Below, one piece after another: positions 7,946 through 15,842 of a stretch of DNA of 64,000 bases. The stretch is from Micromonospora sp. MH99 (GTDB lineage: Bacteria > Actinomycetota > Actinomycetes > Mycobacteriales > Micromonosporaceae), in contig NZ_MUZA01000005.1 of the NCBI RefSeq assembly GCF_021442385.1, positions 1 to 64,000 on the forward strand, given 5' to 3'. Each line of letters starts with the position of its first letter. Position 1 is the stretch's first letter. The notes beneath the pieces are model-generated. The model had not been told where the DNA came from. It did no database searches and worked only from the letters and a program-made list of their open reading frames with translations. The translations under genes were made by a program, and so were the position numbers.

Positions 7946-8904
7946 TCGGACAGCGGCGCCGGCACCAGCCCCCGCTCGGCCAACCCGGCCAGGATGTGCG
8001 GCAACGCCTCATCGGTCATCGCCGCGTTCGCCTCGGTCACATGCATGATCACCACCGAACCCGGGCGTACGTGGTCCAGCACCGCGCGCACCAGCGGCTT
8101 CCACGCCTTCGCGAACGGATCACCGCTCACCACGTCCCCGTCGACGACAGTCACGCCCAGCGGCGCCAACGCGTCCAGCGCCGCCGCGTCGTGGCAGAGC
8201 CCCGGGAACCGGAAGTACCGGGTCTGCCGGCCGCCGTACGGCGCGATCACCTCGAACGTCCTCGCCACATCGGCAGCCAACGTGTCGACCGACTGGCGCG
8301 GCAGGTCGTAACAGTCGGCGGTGAACGCCGCGTGCCCGTACGTGTGATTCGCCAGCTCGAAACGCGGATTACCGGCGATCCGCCGGGTGACCTCCGGATA
8401 CCGCTGCACCCACTTGCCGGTCAGGAAGAACGTCGCCGGCACCTGCTCCCGCTCCAGCAGGTCCAGGATGCGCAGGTTGGCGTACGACCGGACCTTTCCG
8501 CTGCGCAGGTTGGCCAGCATCCCGTCGGTCATGTCCGCGTCGAAGGTCAACGCGACCCGGTTACCGACCTGCGGCCCGTGGTCGACCACCGGCGCCCGGG
8601 TCCCGACCCGCGTCGCCCCCGGCACAGCCGGAAGCATCGTCGCCGTCGGCGTCGGGACGGCCTGCGGTACGGCGGGACCTGCCGACGTCGCCGCAGGGCT
8701 GCCCACGGGTACGCCGGGAGTGGCCGACGTCGCGGCGGGACCGGCCGAGGGCACGGCCGCAGCCGACGACGAGCCGACGAAGACCGGCTGATCCGGCGGC
8801 GGCACCCGCGACGCCGTGCACCCGGCACCGCCCACCACAGCCACCGCAACGAGTAAGCCACACCAGAACGGCCGAAGCCGAGCGCCAGTCACGCCGCTGA
8901 TCAT
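7927..8904 (-). CDS. lipoprotein polysaccharide deacetylase (NodB/CE4 family)
   Basis: A 325-residue predicted lipoprotein. A hydrophobic signal segment ends in VVGGAGC, a lipobox placing the lipidated Cys near residue 29. A low-complexity Ala/Pro/Ser/Thr linker of about 65 residues follows, then a CE4 deacetylase domain. NodB motifs are LTFDAD (catalytic Asp and metal Asp), HTYGH (metal histidines), RYFRFPG (motif 3 Arg), VVDGDVVSGD and VIMHVTE. It probably removes N-acetyl groups from peptidoglycan or another surface polysaccharide outside the membrane. A GTG 12 bases downstream is an alternative start with a similar signal sequence. The gene is transcribed alone, convergent with kamA. Confidence 0.87.
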   Translation of the reverse strand: MISGVTGARLRPFWCGLLVAVAVVGGAGCTASRVPPPDQPVFVGSSSAAAVPSAGPAATSATPGVPVGSPAATSAGPAVPQAVPTPTATMLPAVPGATRVGTRAPVVDHGPQVGNRVALTFDADMTDGMLANLRSGKVRSYANLRILDLLEREQVPATFFLTGKWVQRYPEVTRRIAGNPRFELANHTYGHAAFTADCYDLPRQSVDTLAADVARTFEVIAPYGGRQTRYFRFPGLCHDAAALDALAPLGVTVVDGDVVSGDPFAKAWKPLVRAVLDHVRPGSVVIMHVTEANAAMTDEALPHILAGLAERGLVPAPLSEVLAAG

Positions 8905-8936
8905 CCCAAACGCAAGCCCCTCTCACAGCCCCGCGG

Positions 8937-9029
8937 CCCCGCCGCGTCGATCATGGACTTGTGGTGCCGGGTTTGCCGCACCGCGACCACTTCGTCCCCC
9001 GCCACAACTCCATGATCGACGTGGCGGGG
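8937..9029. repeat. long intergenic inverted repeat, 28-base arms
   Basis: Left arm 8937-8964 and right arm 9002-9029 are reverse complements at 26 of 28 positions, separated by 37 bases. Each arm carries GTCGATCATGGA or its complement between a CCCCGCC end and a TTGTGG end. It lies between the deacetylase start and the ynfA stop. It has no ORF and no second copy in this window. It looks like a palindromic interspersed element rather than a simple terminator. Confidence 0.75.
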
Positions 9030-9089
9030 CGGGCGGGGCGGCGGGGCCGGGGTGGGGTGGGTGGGGTTAGGGGGGCGGGGTGCGGGGGG
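9026..9089 (+). other. dense run of G-tracts (G-quadruplex-prone)
   Basis: The plus strand holds at least nine runs of three to six G separated by one to four bases, from the right arm of the inverted repeat into the 3' end of the minus-strand ynfA-like gene. The spacing fits several intramolecular G-quadruplexes. Whether it forms or matters is unknown. Confidence 0.5.
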
Positions 9090-9408
9090 CGTACATGATG
9101 ACTGCTACGCCGAGCAGGCACAGCGCCGCGCCGGTCAGGTCCCAACGGTCCGGGCGGAAGCCGTCGACCACCATCGCCCAGCCCAGCGAGCCGGCCACGA
9201 ACACCCCGCCGTACGCGGCCAGGATGCGGCCGAAGTTGGCGTCCGGCTGGAACGTGGCCACGAAGCCGTAACAGCCCAATGCGACCACGCCGGCGGCGAT
9301 CCACCACAGGCCGCGCTGCTCCCGCCAACCCTGCCAGACCAGCCAGGCGCCACCGATCTCGGCCAGCGCGGCCAGCATGAACAACACCAGGGAACGGAGC
9401 ACTGTCAC
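9067..9408 (-). CDS. YnfA/UPF0060 family small membrane protein
   Basis: A 113-residue integral membrane protein with four predicted helices. [36 protein letters not shown] and [18 protein letters not shown] are the conserved segments of the UPF0060/YnfA family. Length is typical. Members resemble small multidrug resistance transporters in size and topology, but the substrate is not established. A single-gene unit is likely: the palindromic element lies downstream, and the hairpin at 9434-9467 just upstream of its start belongs to the preceding gene. Confidence 0.88.
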   Translation of the reverse strand: MTVLRSLVLFMLAALAEIGGAWLVWQGWREQRGLWWIAAGVVALGCYGFVATFQPDANFGRILAAYGGVFVAGSLGWAMVVDGFRPDRWDLTGAALCLLGVAVIMYAPRTPPP

Positions 9409-9433
9409 CCCACGACCCTAACCGTGCACACGA

Positions 9434-9467
9434 CGGGTCCCCGGGCGACGGCGCACCCGGGGACCCG
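9434..9467 (-). terminator. hairpin terminator after the CsbD-like gene
   Basis: GGGTCCCCGGG (9435-9445) pairs exactly with CCCGGGGACCC (9456-9466), extended by an outer C-G pair, with a 10-base loop. It sits 14 bases downstream of the minus-strand CsbD-like stop codon and upstream of the ynfA-like start. Confidence 0.75.
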
Positions 9468-9480
9468 CGGACCGCTCAGG

Positions 9481-9675
9481 TCACTTCGTGAAGGAGTCCT
9501 TCACGTTGCGACCGGCGTCCTTGACGTTCTGACCGGCCTGCTTGGCGCGCGCGTCGCTCTGCTGGCTGGCGCCCTCGCCACGCATCCGCTCGTTGTCGGT
9601 CATGTCGCCGACGCGCTCCCTCGCGGCGCCGGCCATCTGCTCAACCTTGTTCTTTGCCTTCTCGGTGAAGCTCAT
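9481..9675 (-). CDS. CsbD-like small hydrophilic stress protein
   Basis: A 64-residue, highly charged, Ala/Lys/Gln-rich protein beginning MSFTEKAKNKVEQMAGAARE, like the CsbD family of general-stress proteins. The C-terminal half repeats QNVKDAGRNVKDSF, giving an amphipathic helix. I chose ATG 9675 because AGGAGG lies just upstream; the frame is open further but without a ribosome site. Biochemical function is unknown. A promoter resembling the sigma-B type lies upstream, which fits stress induction. Confidence 0.72.
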   Translation of the reverse strand: MSFTEKAKNKVEQMAGAARERVGDMTDNERMRGEGASQQSDARAKQAGQNVKDAGRNVKDSFTK

Positions 9676-9710
9676 CGCGCCTCCTCGGTCTGGCGGTTGT
9701 CGAGGCTCGC

Positions 9711-9735
9711 ATGCCCTCTCTCCCGGTGCTGAAAC
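9711..9735 (-). promoter_or_regulatory. possible sigma-B-type promoter for the CsbD-like gene
   Basis: On the minus strand GTTT (9735-9732) and GGGCAT (9716-9711) are separated by 15 bases, close to the GNNT-N14-16-GGGTAT pattern of actinobacterial stress sigma factors. It lies about 36 bases upstream of the CsbD-like start codon. Confidence 0.4.
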
Positions 9736-9831
9736 CGGTGGTGCCGGTCGGCACACCGCGTAGGGCGTCCTAGGAAGATAGGTCGAGGGAGGGCGGCAGT
9801 CGCTGCCCCACCGCGATGGTTAACTGACGGC

Positions 9832-10443
9832 ATGGGAGAGCTCCTGCTGATCCGGCACGGCGAGACCACCTGGAGCGCCAGCCTGCGGCACACCTCGTAC
9901 ACCGATCTGGAGCTGACCCCCGACGGCGAGCGACAGGCCCGCACCCTCGCCGCGTTCCTGGCCGGCCGGCAGTTCGTGCGCGTGCTGGCCAGCCCCCGCT
10001 CCCGGGCGCTGCGCACCGCGCAGCTGGCCGGGCTGACCGTCGACGCGGTCGACGAGGACCTCAGCGAGTGGAACTACGGCGAGTACGAGGGCCGCACCAC
10101 AGTCGACATCCACGACGACGACCCGCACTGGAACATCTGGACCGACGGCTGCCCCGGCGGGGAGTCACCAGGCGAGGTGGGCGAACGCGTCGACCGCGTG
10201 CTCGCTCGCGTCACCCCGCTGCTGGACCGGGGCACCGTGGCGCTCGTCGGCCACGCGCACAGCCTGCGGGTGCTCGGCGCCCGCTGGATCGGCCTGCCAC
10301 CGTCCGCCGGCGGACGGCTGCGCCTGGAGACCGCCACGGTCAGCGCGCTCGGTCACGAGCACGGCCGGCAGGTCATCCTGCGGTGGAACCAGCCGGCTCC
10401 TCCGGCGCCCGGGACCGCGACCGACTCGGCGCCCCGGCACTGA
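9832..10443 (+). CDS. histidine phosphatase family protein (phosphoglycerate mutase-like)
   Basis: A 203-residue cytoplasmic protein with the histidine phosphatase superfamily signature LLIRHGETTWS at the N-terminus (RHGE phospho-histidine loop). It also has ASPRSRALRTAQLAG, LSEWNYGEYEG, and VALVGHAHSLRVLGARW carrying the second catalytic histidine. It probably hydrolyses a small phosphate ester; the substrate cannot be read from sequence. Its last 71 bases overlap the 3' end of the convergent AsnC-type regulator, so the two C-terminal tails are encoded by both strands. Confidence 0.88.
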   Translation: MGELLLIRHGETTWSASLRHTSYTDLELTPDGERQARTLAAFLAGRQFVRVLASPRSRALRTAQLAGLTVDAVDEDLSEWNYGEYEGRTTVDIHDDDPHWNIWTDGCPGGESPGEVGERVDRVLARVTPLLDRGTVALVGHAHSLRVLGARWIGLPPSAGGRLRLETATVSALGHEHGRQVILRWNQPAPPAPGTATDSAPRH

Positions 10444-10888
10444 TCTTCGGCGGGCGGTTCTCGTACGGGGTGGACAGCACCACTGTCGTGCGCGTCGTCA
10501 CGTTCGCCGAGGTGCGGATCTCCTGCAGCACCCGTTCCAGGTCAGCCGGGCTGGCCACCCGCACCAGCAGCAGGTAGAAGTCCTCCCCCGCCACCGAGTA
10601 GCACGAGTCGATCTCCGGCAGGTGGGCCAGTCGCTCCGGTGCGTCGTCCGGCTGCGACGGGTCGAACGGCCGGATCGCCACGAACGCGGTCAACGGCAGG
10701 TCGAGCGCCTCGAACGACACCCGGGCGGCGTACCCCTTGAGCACCCCGCGCTGCTCCAGCCGGCGCACCCGCTGGTGCACGGCGGACACCGACAGCCCCA
10801 CCTTCTCGGCCAGGTCGGTGTACGACAGACGGCCGTCAGCGGTCAGCGCGGCGACGATGGCGCGGTCGATCTCCTCCACGGCGAGCAA
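10373..10888 (-). CDS. Lrp/AsnC family transcriptional regulator
   Basis: A 171-residue regulator. Residues 1-60 form the AsnC-type helix-turn-helix (LSYTDLAEKVGLSVSAVHQR with VRRLEQRGVLKGY). A RAM/AsnC ligand-binding domain of about 80 residues follows (CYSVAGEDFYLLLVRVASPADLE). The last 25 residues are a Ser/Arg/Pro/Ala-rich tail encoded across the convergent overlap with the phosphatase gene and are probably not structured. Such proteins respond to amino acids. The target is unknown; the adjacent acyl-CoA dehydrogenase/peptidase pair, transcribed in the same direction 54 bases downstream, is one candidate. Confidence 0.9.
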   Translation of the reverse strand: MLAVEEIDRAIVAALTADGRLSYTDLAEKVGLSVSAVHQRVRRLEQRGVLKGYAARVSFEALDLPLTAFVAIRPFDPSQPDDAPERLAHLPEIDSCYSVAGEDFYLLLVRVASPADLERVLQEIRTSANVTTRTTVVLSTPYENRPPKISAGAPSRSRSRAPEEPAGSTAG

Positions 10889-10942
10889 CCTACCGGGAAA
10901 TCGGCGCGACGGCGACGGCGAACGCCGCGCTGACCCGCCGTC

Positions 10943-12085
10943 TCAGCTCCTGGCGAGCGCCCGGGAGATCACCAACCGCTGGATCTGGTTGGTGCCCTCC
11001 ACGATCTGGAGCACCTTCGCCTCGCGCATGTACCGCTCGACCGGGTGGTCGGCCACGTAGCCGGCGCCGCCGAGCACCTGCACGGCGTCGGTGGTCACCC
11101 GCATCGCCATGTCGGTGGCGAAGAGCTTCGCCTTCGCCGCCTCGATCGAGTACGGGCGCCCCGCGTCGCGCAGCCGGGCCGCCGCCAGGGTGAGCGCGCG
11201 GGCGGCGGAGATCTGGGTGGCCGCGTCGGCGAGCAGGAAGCCCAGGCCCTGGAAGTCGATGATCGACCTGCCGAACTGCTGGCGTTCCCGGGCGTAGCCG
11301 ACGGCGTAGTCGAGCGCGGCCTGGGCCAGCCCGACCGCGCAGGCGGCGATGCCCAGCCGACCCGAGTCCAGCGCGGACATCGCGATGGTGAAGCCCGCCC
11401 CCTCGCCGCCGACCAGCCGGTCGGCCGGCACCCGCGCCTCCTCGAAGGCGATCTGCGCCACCGGGGAGGACCGCAGCCCCATGGTCCGCTCGGCGGCCTG
11501 CGGTGCGATGCCGGCGGTGCCCGCATCGGCGACCAGGCAGGAGATGCCCTTCGGGCCGGGCCCGCCGGTGCGGCAGAAGACGTTGTAGAAGTCGGCCACC
11601 TGGGCGTGCGTGATCCACGCCTTGGTGCCGGAGACGACGTACGCGTCGCCGTCGCGGACCGCCCGGGTGCTCAGCGCCGCCGCGTCGGAGCCGCCCTGCG
11701 GCTCGGAGAGGCAGTACGCGCCGAGCAGTTCGCCGCCGAGCATGTCCGGCAGGAGCTTGCGCTGCTCGGCGCTGCCGAACGCGGCGACCGGGTAGCAGCT
11801 CAGGGTGTGCACGCTTACCGCCTCGGCGACCGCCAGCCACCGGCTGGCCAGGATCTCCAGCACCTGCAGGTACACCTCGTACGGCTGCGCCGCGCCGCCG
11901 TGTTCCTCGGCGTAGGGCAGGCCGAGCAGGCCGGCGCGGCCGATGGTGCGCAGCACCTCGCGGGGGAACTCGGCGCGTTCCTCGAAGCCCGCGGCCTTCG
12001 GCGCGAGCTCGCGGTCGGCCAGCTCGGTGGCGAGGTCCAGCAGGTCGTGGGCCTCGTCGGTGGGGAGGATCCGGTCGACAGTCAT
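10943..12085 (-). CDS. acyl-CoA dehydrogenase
   Basis: A 380-residue FAD-dependent acyl-CoA dehydrogenase with the usual N-terminal helical, middle beta and C-terminal helical domains. Signatures include CLSEPQGGSDAAAL (FAD/substrate loop), KAWITHAQVADFYNVF and VQVLGGAGYVADHPVERYMR. QIVEGTNQIQRL contains the catalytic glutamate of short/medium-chain enzymes. Substrate chain length cannot be assigned. ATG at 12085 overlaps the stop of the M24 peptidase by ATGA, so the two are translationally coupled, suggesting use in amino-acid or branched acyl-CoA catabolism. That link is inference from position. Confidence 0.92.
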   Translation of the reverse strand: MTVDRILPTDEAHDLLDLATELADRELAPKAAGFEERAEFPREVLRTIGRAGLLGLPYAEEHGGAAQPYEVYLQVLEILASRWLAVAEAVSVHTLSCYPVAAFGSAEQRKLLPDMLGGELLGAYCLSEPQGGSDAAALSTRAVRDGDAYVVSGTKAWITHAQVADFYNVFCRTGGPGPKGISCLVADAGTAGIAPQAAERTMGLRSSPVAQIAFEEARVPADRLVGGEGAGFTIAMSALDSGRLGIAACAVGLAQAALDYAVGYARERQQFGRSIIDFQGLGFLLADAATQISAARALTLAAARLRDAGRPYSIEAAKAKLFATDMAMRVTTDAVQVLGGAGYVADHPVERYMREAKVLQIVEGTNQIQRLVISRALARS

Positions 12086-13191
12086 AGCGCGATGAGCTCC
12101 GTGGGGGTGGTGTTGAGCCGCTGCACGCCGTCCGTCGTGCAGACGACGATGTCCTCGATGCGGGCGCCGTGCCGGCCCGCGAGGTAGATGCCGGGTTCGA
12201 TGGAGAACGCCATGCCGGCCTCCAGGGGCCGGTCGTTGCCGGCCACCAGGTAGGGCTCCTCGTGACCGTCCAGGCCGATGCCGTGCCCGGTGCGGTGCAG
12301 GAACGCGTCGCCGTAACCGGCGGCGGCGATCGGCTCCCGGGCGGCCGCGTCGGCCGCCGCGCCGGTGATCCCGGGACGTACCGCCGCCACCGCGGCGCGC
12401 TGGGCGGCGTGCAGCACGGCGTAGTAGTCCACGAAGTCGGCAGGCGCGGGTCCGCCCGCCACGTAGGTGCGGGTGCAGTCCGAGCGGTAGCCCGACGGCA
12501 TCGTGCCGCCGATGTCCACCACCACCGGCTCACCGGCGCCGATCGGCCGATCCGAGGTGCCGTGGTGCGGGCTGGCCGCGTTCGGGCCGGCGGCAACGAT
12601 GACGAAGTCGACGCTGACGTGCCCGGCGTCGCGGATCGCCGCCGCGATGTCGGCCGCCACCTCGGCCTCGGTGCGGCCGGGGCGTAGCCACCGGCCCATG
12701 CGCAGGTGCACCTCGTCGATGGCCGCGCCCGCCTCGGCCAGCGCCGCGACCTCCGCCGGGGACTTGCGGACGCGCAGCTCACGCAGCACCTCGCCGGCGA
12801 GCCGCTGCGCGGCGCCGGGCAGCGCCGCGCGCAGGGCGAGGACCTGCTCGGCCCACATCCGGTCGGCGAGCCCGACGGCCGCCGGCGGGCCGTCGAGGGC
12901 GGCGACGACCAGGGGGTACGGGTCGACGCCGTCGGGATGGTCGACGATGCGCACGCCGGTGGTCGGCGCCGCCTCCGCGGCCGGACGTTCCAGTCTGGGC
13001 ACGATGAGCGTGGGCACGCCCTCGGCGGGCAGCACCAGGCAGGTCAGCCGCTCCCCCACGTGGGCGTCGTACCCGGTCAGGTAGCGCAGGTCGGAGCCGG
13101 GGGTGAGCAGCAGCGCGTCCAGGCCGGCGGCGGCGGTGGCGCGCTGGGCGGCGATCAGCCGGTCCGGCGGGTACAACTCATCGGTTCCCAC
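12082..13191 (-). CDS. M24 family metallopeptidase (Xaa-Pro peptidase-like)
   Basis: A 369-residue protein with an N-terminal creatinase-like domain (RYLTGYDAHVGERL) and a C-terminal pita-bread catalytic domain. The metal ligands are visible: two Asp in VVDIGGTMPSGYRSDCTRTY, His in HRTGHGIGLDGHEEPYL, Glu in FSIEPGIYL and Glu in GARIEDIVV. It most likely releases N-terminal residues before proline, though prolidase or creatinase-like activity is possible. It is first of a two-gene operon with the acyl-CoA dehydrogenase. Confidence 0.9.
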   Translation of the reverse strand: MGTDELYPPDRLIAAQRATAAAGLDALLLTPGSDLRYLTGYDAHVGERLTCLVLPAEGVPTLIVPRLERPAAEAAPTTGVRIVDHPDGVDPYPLVVAALDGPPAAVGLADRMWAEQVLALRAALPGAAQRLAGEVLRELRVRKSPAEVAALAEAGAAIDEVHLRMGRWLRPGRTEAEVAADIAAAIRDAGHVSVDFVIVAAGPNAASPHHGTSDRPIGAGEPVVVDIGGTMPSGYRSDCTRTYVAGGPAPADFVDYYAVLHAAQRAAVAAVRPGITGAAADAAAREPIAAAGYGDAFLHRTGHGIGLDGHEEPYLVAGNDRPLEAGMAFSIEPGIYLAGRHGARIEDIVVCTTDGVQRLNTTPTELIAL

Positions 13192-13266
13192 CCCGTGAGC
13201 TTAACGGTCGTTTGGGCATCCTCAGAAGCCCACATCCGCCCGGGCGAGGAAATCCACCGGCGTTGA

Positions 13267-13296
13267 TTGACGACGACAGTTAACACTCTTTAAGAT
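13267..13296 (+). promoter_or_regulatory. predicted promoter for the chitinase gene
   Basis: TTGACG (13267-13272) and TAAGAT (13291-13296) are separated by 18 bases in the only AT-rich stretch upstream of the chitinase. A start near 13303 would give a leader of roughly 95 bases. The 12-base direct repeat typical of Streptomyces chitinase promoters was not found. Confidence 0.55.
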
Positions 13297-13337
13297 TTGG
13301 CTGCCTCGAGGCCCACCCGTTCCTGCGTACCGCATTT

Positions 13338-13366
13338 CCCGCCCGCGACAACCCTGCGCGGGCGGG
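13338..13366 (+). promoter_or_regulatory. hairpin in the chitinase 5' leader
   Basis: CCCGCCCGCG (13338-13347) and CGCGGGCGGG (13357-13366) form a perfect 10-bp stem with a 9-base loop, about 30 bases upstream of the chitinase start. It may stabilise the transcript or act as an attenuator; no other sequence signal supports a particular role. Confidence 0.5.
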
Positions 13367-13396
13367 CGTCGTCCCCCGCCCACGGGAAGGCCCCCG

Positions 13397-14767
13397 ATGT
13401 CCTCACCACTGCGCCGCGCCCTCAGCGCCGGCCTGCTCGCCCTGGCCACCGCCGCCGCCACCGTCACCCTCGTCCCCATCGCCGCGCAGGCAGTGGTGCT
13501 GCCGAACAACTTCAAGAGCGTCGGCTACATGCCCTCGTGGGCTGGCAACGTCAACACCATCCAGTACAACAAGCTCACCCACATCAACTACGCGTTCGTG
13601 CTGCCCAACAACGACGGCAGCCTGCGCGCGGTGGAGAACCCGAGCAAGCTCTCCTCACTGGTCTCGCAGGCGCACGCCAACAACGTCAAGGTCTCGATCG
13701 CCGTGGGCGGCTGGAACGACGGCAACGACTCGGCCTTCGAGGCCCTCGCCGCCAACTCCGGCAGCCGGGGCGCCTTCGTCAACAACCTGGTCAACTTCGT
13801 CAACCAGTACAACCTCGACGGCGTCGACATCGACTGGGAGTACCCGGACCCGGGCGCCTCGGCGAACAACTACAGCCAGCTCATGACGCAGCTCGGCAGC
13901 GCCATGCACAGCCGCGGCAAGCTGCTCACCGCGGCGGTCGTCTCCGAGGGCTACTACCTCGACGGCGTGCCGACGGCCGTGTTCGGCCAGGTCGACTGGC
14001 TGAACATCATGGCGTACGACGGCGGCAGCCCGCACTCCAACTACGACTGGTCGATCAACAGCATCAACCTGTGGAAGTCCCGCGGCCTGCCGGCCAGCAA
14101 GGCCGTCCTCGGCATCCCGTTCTACAGCCGCCCCGGCTACTACACGTATTCGGCGCTCGTCGCCCTGGACCCGGCCAACGCCAACCGGGACTGCACCACG
14201 GCCGGCGGCGCGCAGCAGTGCTACAACGGCATCCCGACCGTCAAGCGCAAGACGCAGTGGGCCCTCGCGAACGCCGGCGGCGTCATGAACTGGGAGCTGT
14301 CGCAGGACACCACCGGCTCCACCTCGCTGGTCAGCGCCATGTACGACACCATCATGGGCGGCACCACCCCGCCGCCGTCGGGTCGTACCGGCCGGATCAC
14401 CGGCCTCGGCGGCAAGTGCGTGGACGTGGCCTCGGCGAGCACCGCCAACGGCACCGCCATCCAGCTCTGGACCTGCAACGGCACCAACGCGCAGACCTGG
14501 ACCGTGGCCAGCGACGGCACGCTGCGCTCCCTCGGCAAGTGCGCCGACATCGCCAGCGGCTCCACCGCCAACGGCGCCAAGGTGCAGCTGTACGACTGCA
14601 ACGGCAGCGGCGCCCAGGTCTGGCAGGCGCAGTCCAACGGCACGCTGCGCAACCCGCAGTCCAACAAGTGCCTGGACGTCACCGACAACAGCTCGACCGA
14701 CGGCGCCCGGTTGCAGATCTGGGACTGCTTCGCCGGCGCCAACCAGCGCTGGACCCTCCCGGCCTGA
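13397..14767 (+). CDS. secreted GH18 chitinase with C-terminal ricin-type lectin domain
   Basis: A 456-residue secreted enzyme. A signal peptide of about 34 residues ends near AAQAVVLP. The GH18 barrel spans about residues 38-320 and carries the catalytic motif DGVDIDWEYP with acid Glu148, plus SIAVGGWNDG and LNIMAYDGG. After a short GGTTPPPSG linker, residues about 330-456 form a ricin-B trefoil with three repeats (GKCVDVAS, GKCADIAS, NKCLDVTD, each ending in a Q-W pair). It probably degrades chitin outside the cell, the trefoil binding polysaccharide. The start is set by GGAAGG just upstream. Confidence 0.93.
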   Translation: MSSPLRRALSAGLLALATAAATVTLVPIAAQAVVLPNNFKSVGYMPSWAGNVNTIQYNKLTHINYAFVLPNNDGSLRAVENPSKLSSLVSQAHANNVKVSIAVGGWNDGNDSAFEALAANSGSRGAFVNNLVNFVNQYNLDGVDIDWEYPDPGASANNYSQLMTQLGSAMHSRGKLLTAAVVSEGYYLDGVPTAVFGQVDWLNIMAYDGGSPHSNYDWSINSINLWKSRGLPASKAVLGIPFYSRPGYYTYSALVALDPANANRDCTTAGGAQQCYNGIPTVKRKTQWALANAGGVMNWELSQDTTGSTSLVSAMYDTIMGGTTPPPSGRTGRITGLGGKCVDVASASTANGTAIQLWTCNGTNAQTWTVASDGTLRSLGKCADIASGSTANGAKVQLYDCNGSGAQVWQAQSNGTLRNPQSNKCLDVTDNSSTDGARLQIWDCFAGANQRWTLPA

Positions 14768-14784
14768 CCCTGAGCCAGACGCCG

Positions 14785-14822
14785 CGATCCCCGGTCGACG
14801 CCCCCGCGTCAGCCGGGGATCG
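14785..14822. terminator. bidirectional hairpin between chitinase and HxlR-peroxiredoxin genes
   Basis: CGATCCCCGG (14785-14794) pairs exactly with CCGGGGATCG (14813-14822) across an 18-base loop. It lies 17 bases after the chitinase stop and includes the last codons of the convergent gene. Confidence 0.65.
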
Positions 14823-15696
14823 TCGCGTGGTCGCGGGCCAGCGCCAGCATCTCGTCGACCGAACCGGCCGGATCGGTGACCGGGAACTGCACCGCCCGCA
14901 CCACCGACGTCGGGTCGACGAGCATCGTCAGTCGCTTGAACCGGGTCGCCCCGCCGGCGGAGAAGACCGGCAGCAGCAGGCCCGCGGCGAGTCGACAGTC
15001 CTGGTCGGACAGCAGCGGGAACGGCAGCCCGGCGTACGCGGCGAACTCGGCGAGTTCGTCGGGCCGCTGGGTGCTGATCCCGCGCACCCGTACCCCGGCC
15101 GCCGCGAACGCCGGGTGCCGGTCGGCGTAGGTGGTCGATTCGAGGGTGCAGCCCCGGGCGCCGGGGATCTGGGCCCAGCCCGGCGGGTAGGCGTTCGTTC
15201 CCGGCGCGTACGCCCCGGGAAAGAGGTAGAGGACGCTCCAGACATCCGGCTCGGTCACCGCGACCGGCCGGCCGTCGGCGCCGGGCAGGGCGACCTCCGG
15301 CAGTCGTCGGCCCACCAACGCGTGTGCCCGTCGTGCCTCGGCCGAGGCGTCGTCGGCGGTCGCGGTCAGCTCTCCGTCACCCATCAGGTGCCTCGTTCCC
15401 CAGTCCTGCAGGGCGATCAGGACCGGCAGCAGGCCCTCGCCCTTGCTGGTGAGCAGATAGTCGTGCCGGGGCGGGTGCGCCGAGTACCTGCGGCGTTCCA
15501 GCACGCCGTGCTCGACCAGCGCGGCGAGGCGTTCGGTGAGCGCCCGCCGGCTGACGCCCAGTTCGCGCTGGAGCGCGTCGAAGCGGGTCGTGCCGCCGGC
15601 GACGTCGCGCACGATGAGGAACGTCCACCAGTCCCCCAGTACGCCGAGCGCCTGCGCGATGCCGCAGTCCGCGTCCGCGAGATCCTCTCGTCGCAC
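14809..15696 (-). CDS. HxlR-type transcriptional regulator fused to a peroxiredoxin domain
   Basis: A 295-residue fusion. Residues 1-105 form an HxlR/MarR-like winged helix (ALGVLGDWWTFLIVRDVAGG, GVSRRALTERLAALVEHGVL), including Cys11 at the position of the redox-sensing cysteine in YodB/HypR relatives. Residues about 125-295 form a redoxin/peroxiredoxin domain: LYLFPGAYAPGTN, WAQIPGARGCTLEST (candidate peroxidatic Cys183), then PFPLLSDQDCRLAAG. The partner cysteine usually five residues after the peroxidatic one is replaced by Thr. The protein probably senses peroxide or electrophiles directly. It is divergent from an MFS exporter, with a perfect palindrome between them close to its own promoter. 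Confidence 0.85.
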   Translation of the reverse strand: MRREDLADADCGIAQALGVLGDWWTFLIVRDVAGGTTRFDALQRELGVSRRALTERLAALVEHGVLERRRYSAHPPRHDYLLTSKGEGLLPVLIALQDWGTRHLMGDGELTATADDASAEARRAHALVGRRLPEVALPGADGRPVAVTEPDVWSVLYLFPGAYAPGTNAYPPGWAQIPGARGCTLESTTYADRHPAFAAAGVRVRGISTQRPDELAEFAAYAGLPFPLLSDQDCRLAAGLLLPVFSAGGATRFKRLTMLVDPTSVVRAVQFPVTDPAGSVDEMLALARDHATIPG

Positions 15697-15720
15697 CCGC
15701 TTCCTCCCTCGTCCCGGCCC

Positions 15721-15747
15721 GACTATAGTCCGTTCCAGAATGGAACG
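15721..15747. promoter_or_regulatory. tandem palindromes, probable HxlR operator overlapping a promoter
   Basis: CGTTCCA (15731-15737) and TGGAACG (15741-15747) are exact inverted repeats with a 3-base centre. Directly abutting is a second perfect palindrome, GACTATAGTC (15721-15730), which contains a TATAGT -10-like hexamer on the minus strand about 26 bases from the HxlR-peroxiredoxin start. This places the operator at the -35 region and suggests autoregulation. Confidence 0.65.
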
Positions 15748-15842
15748 TACTTCCCTCGGCAGCCACTGCCCACGGCACGCACCGCCAACGGCAGCGCACC
15801 GACACCGGGAACGCAGCGGCGCGACGGACGGGGGCCGACGAC

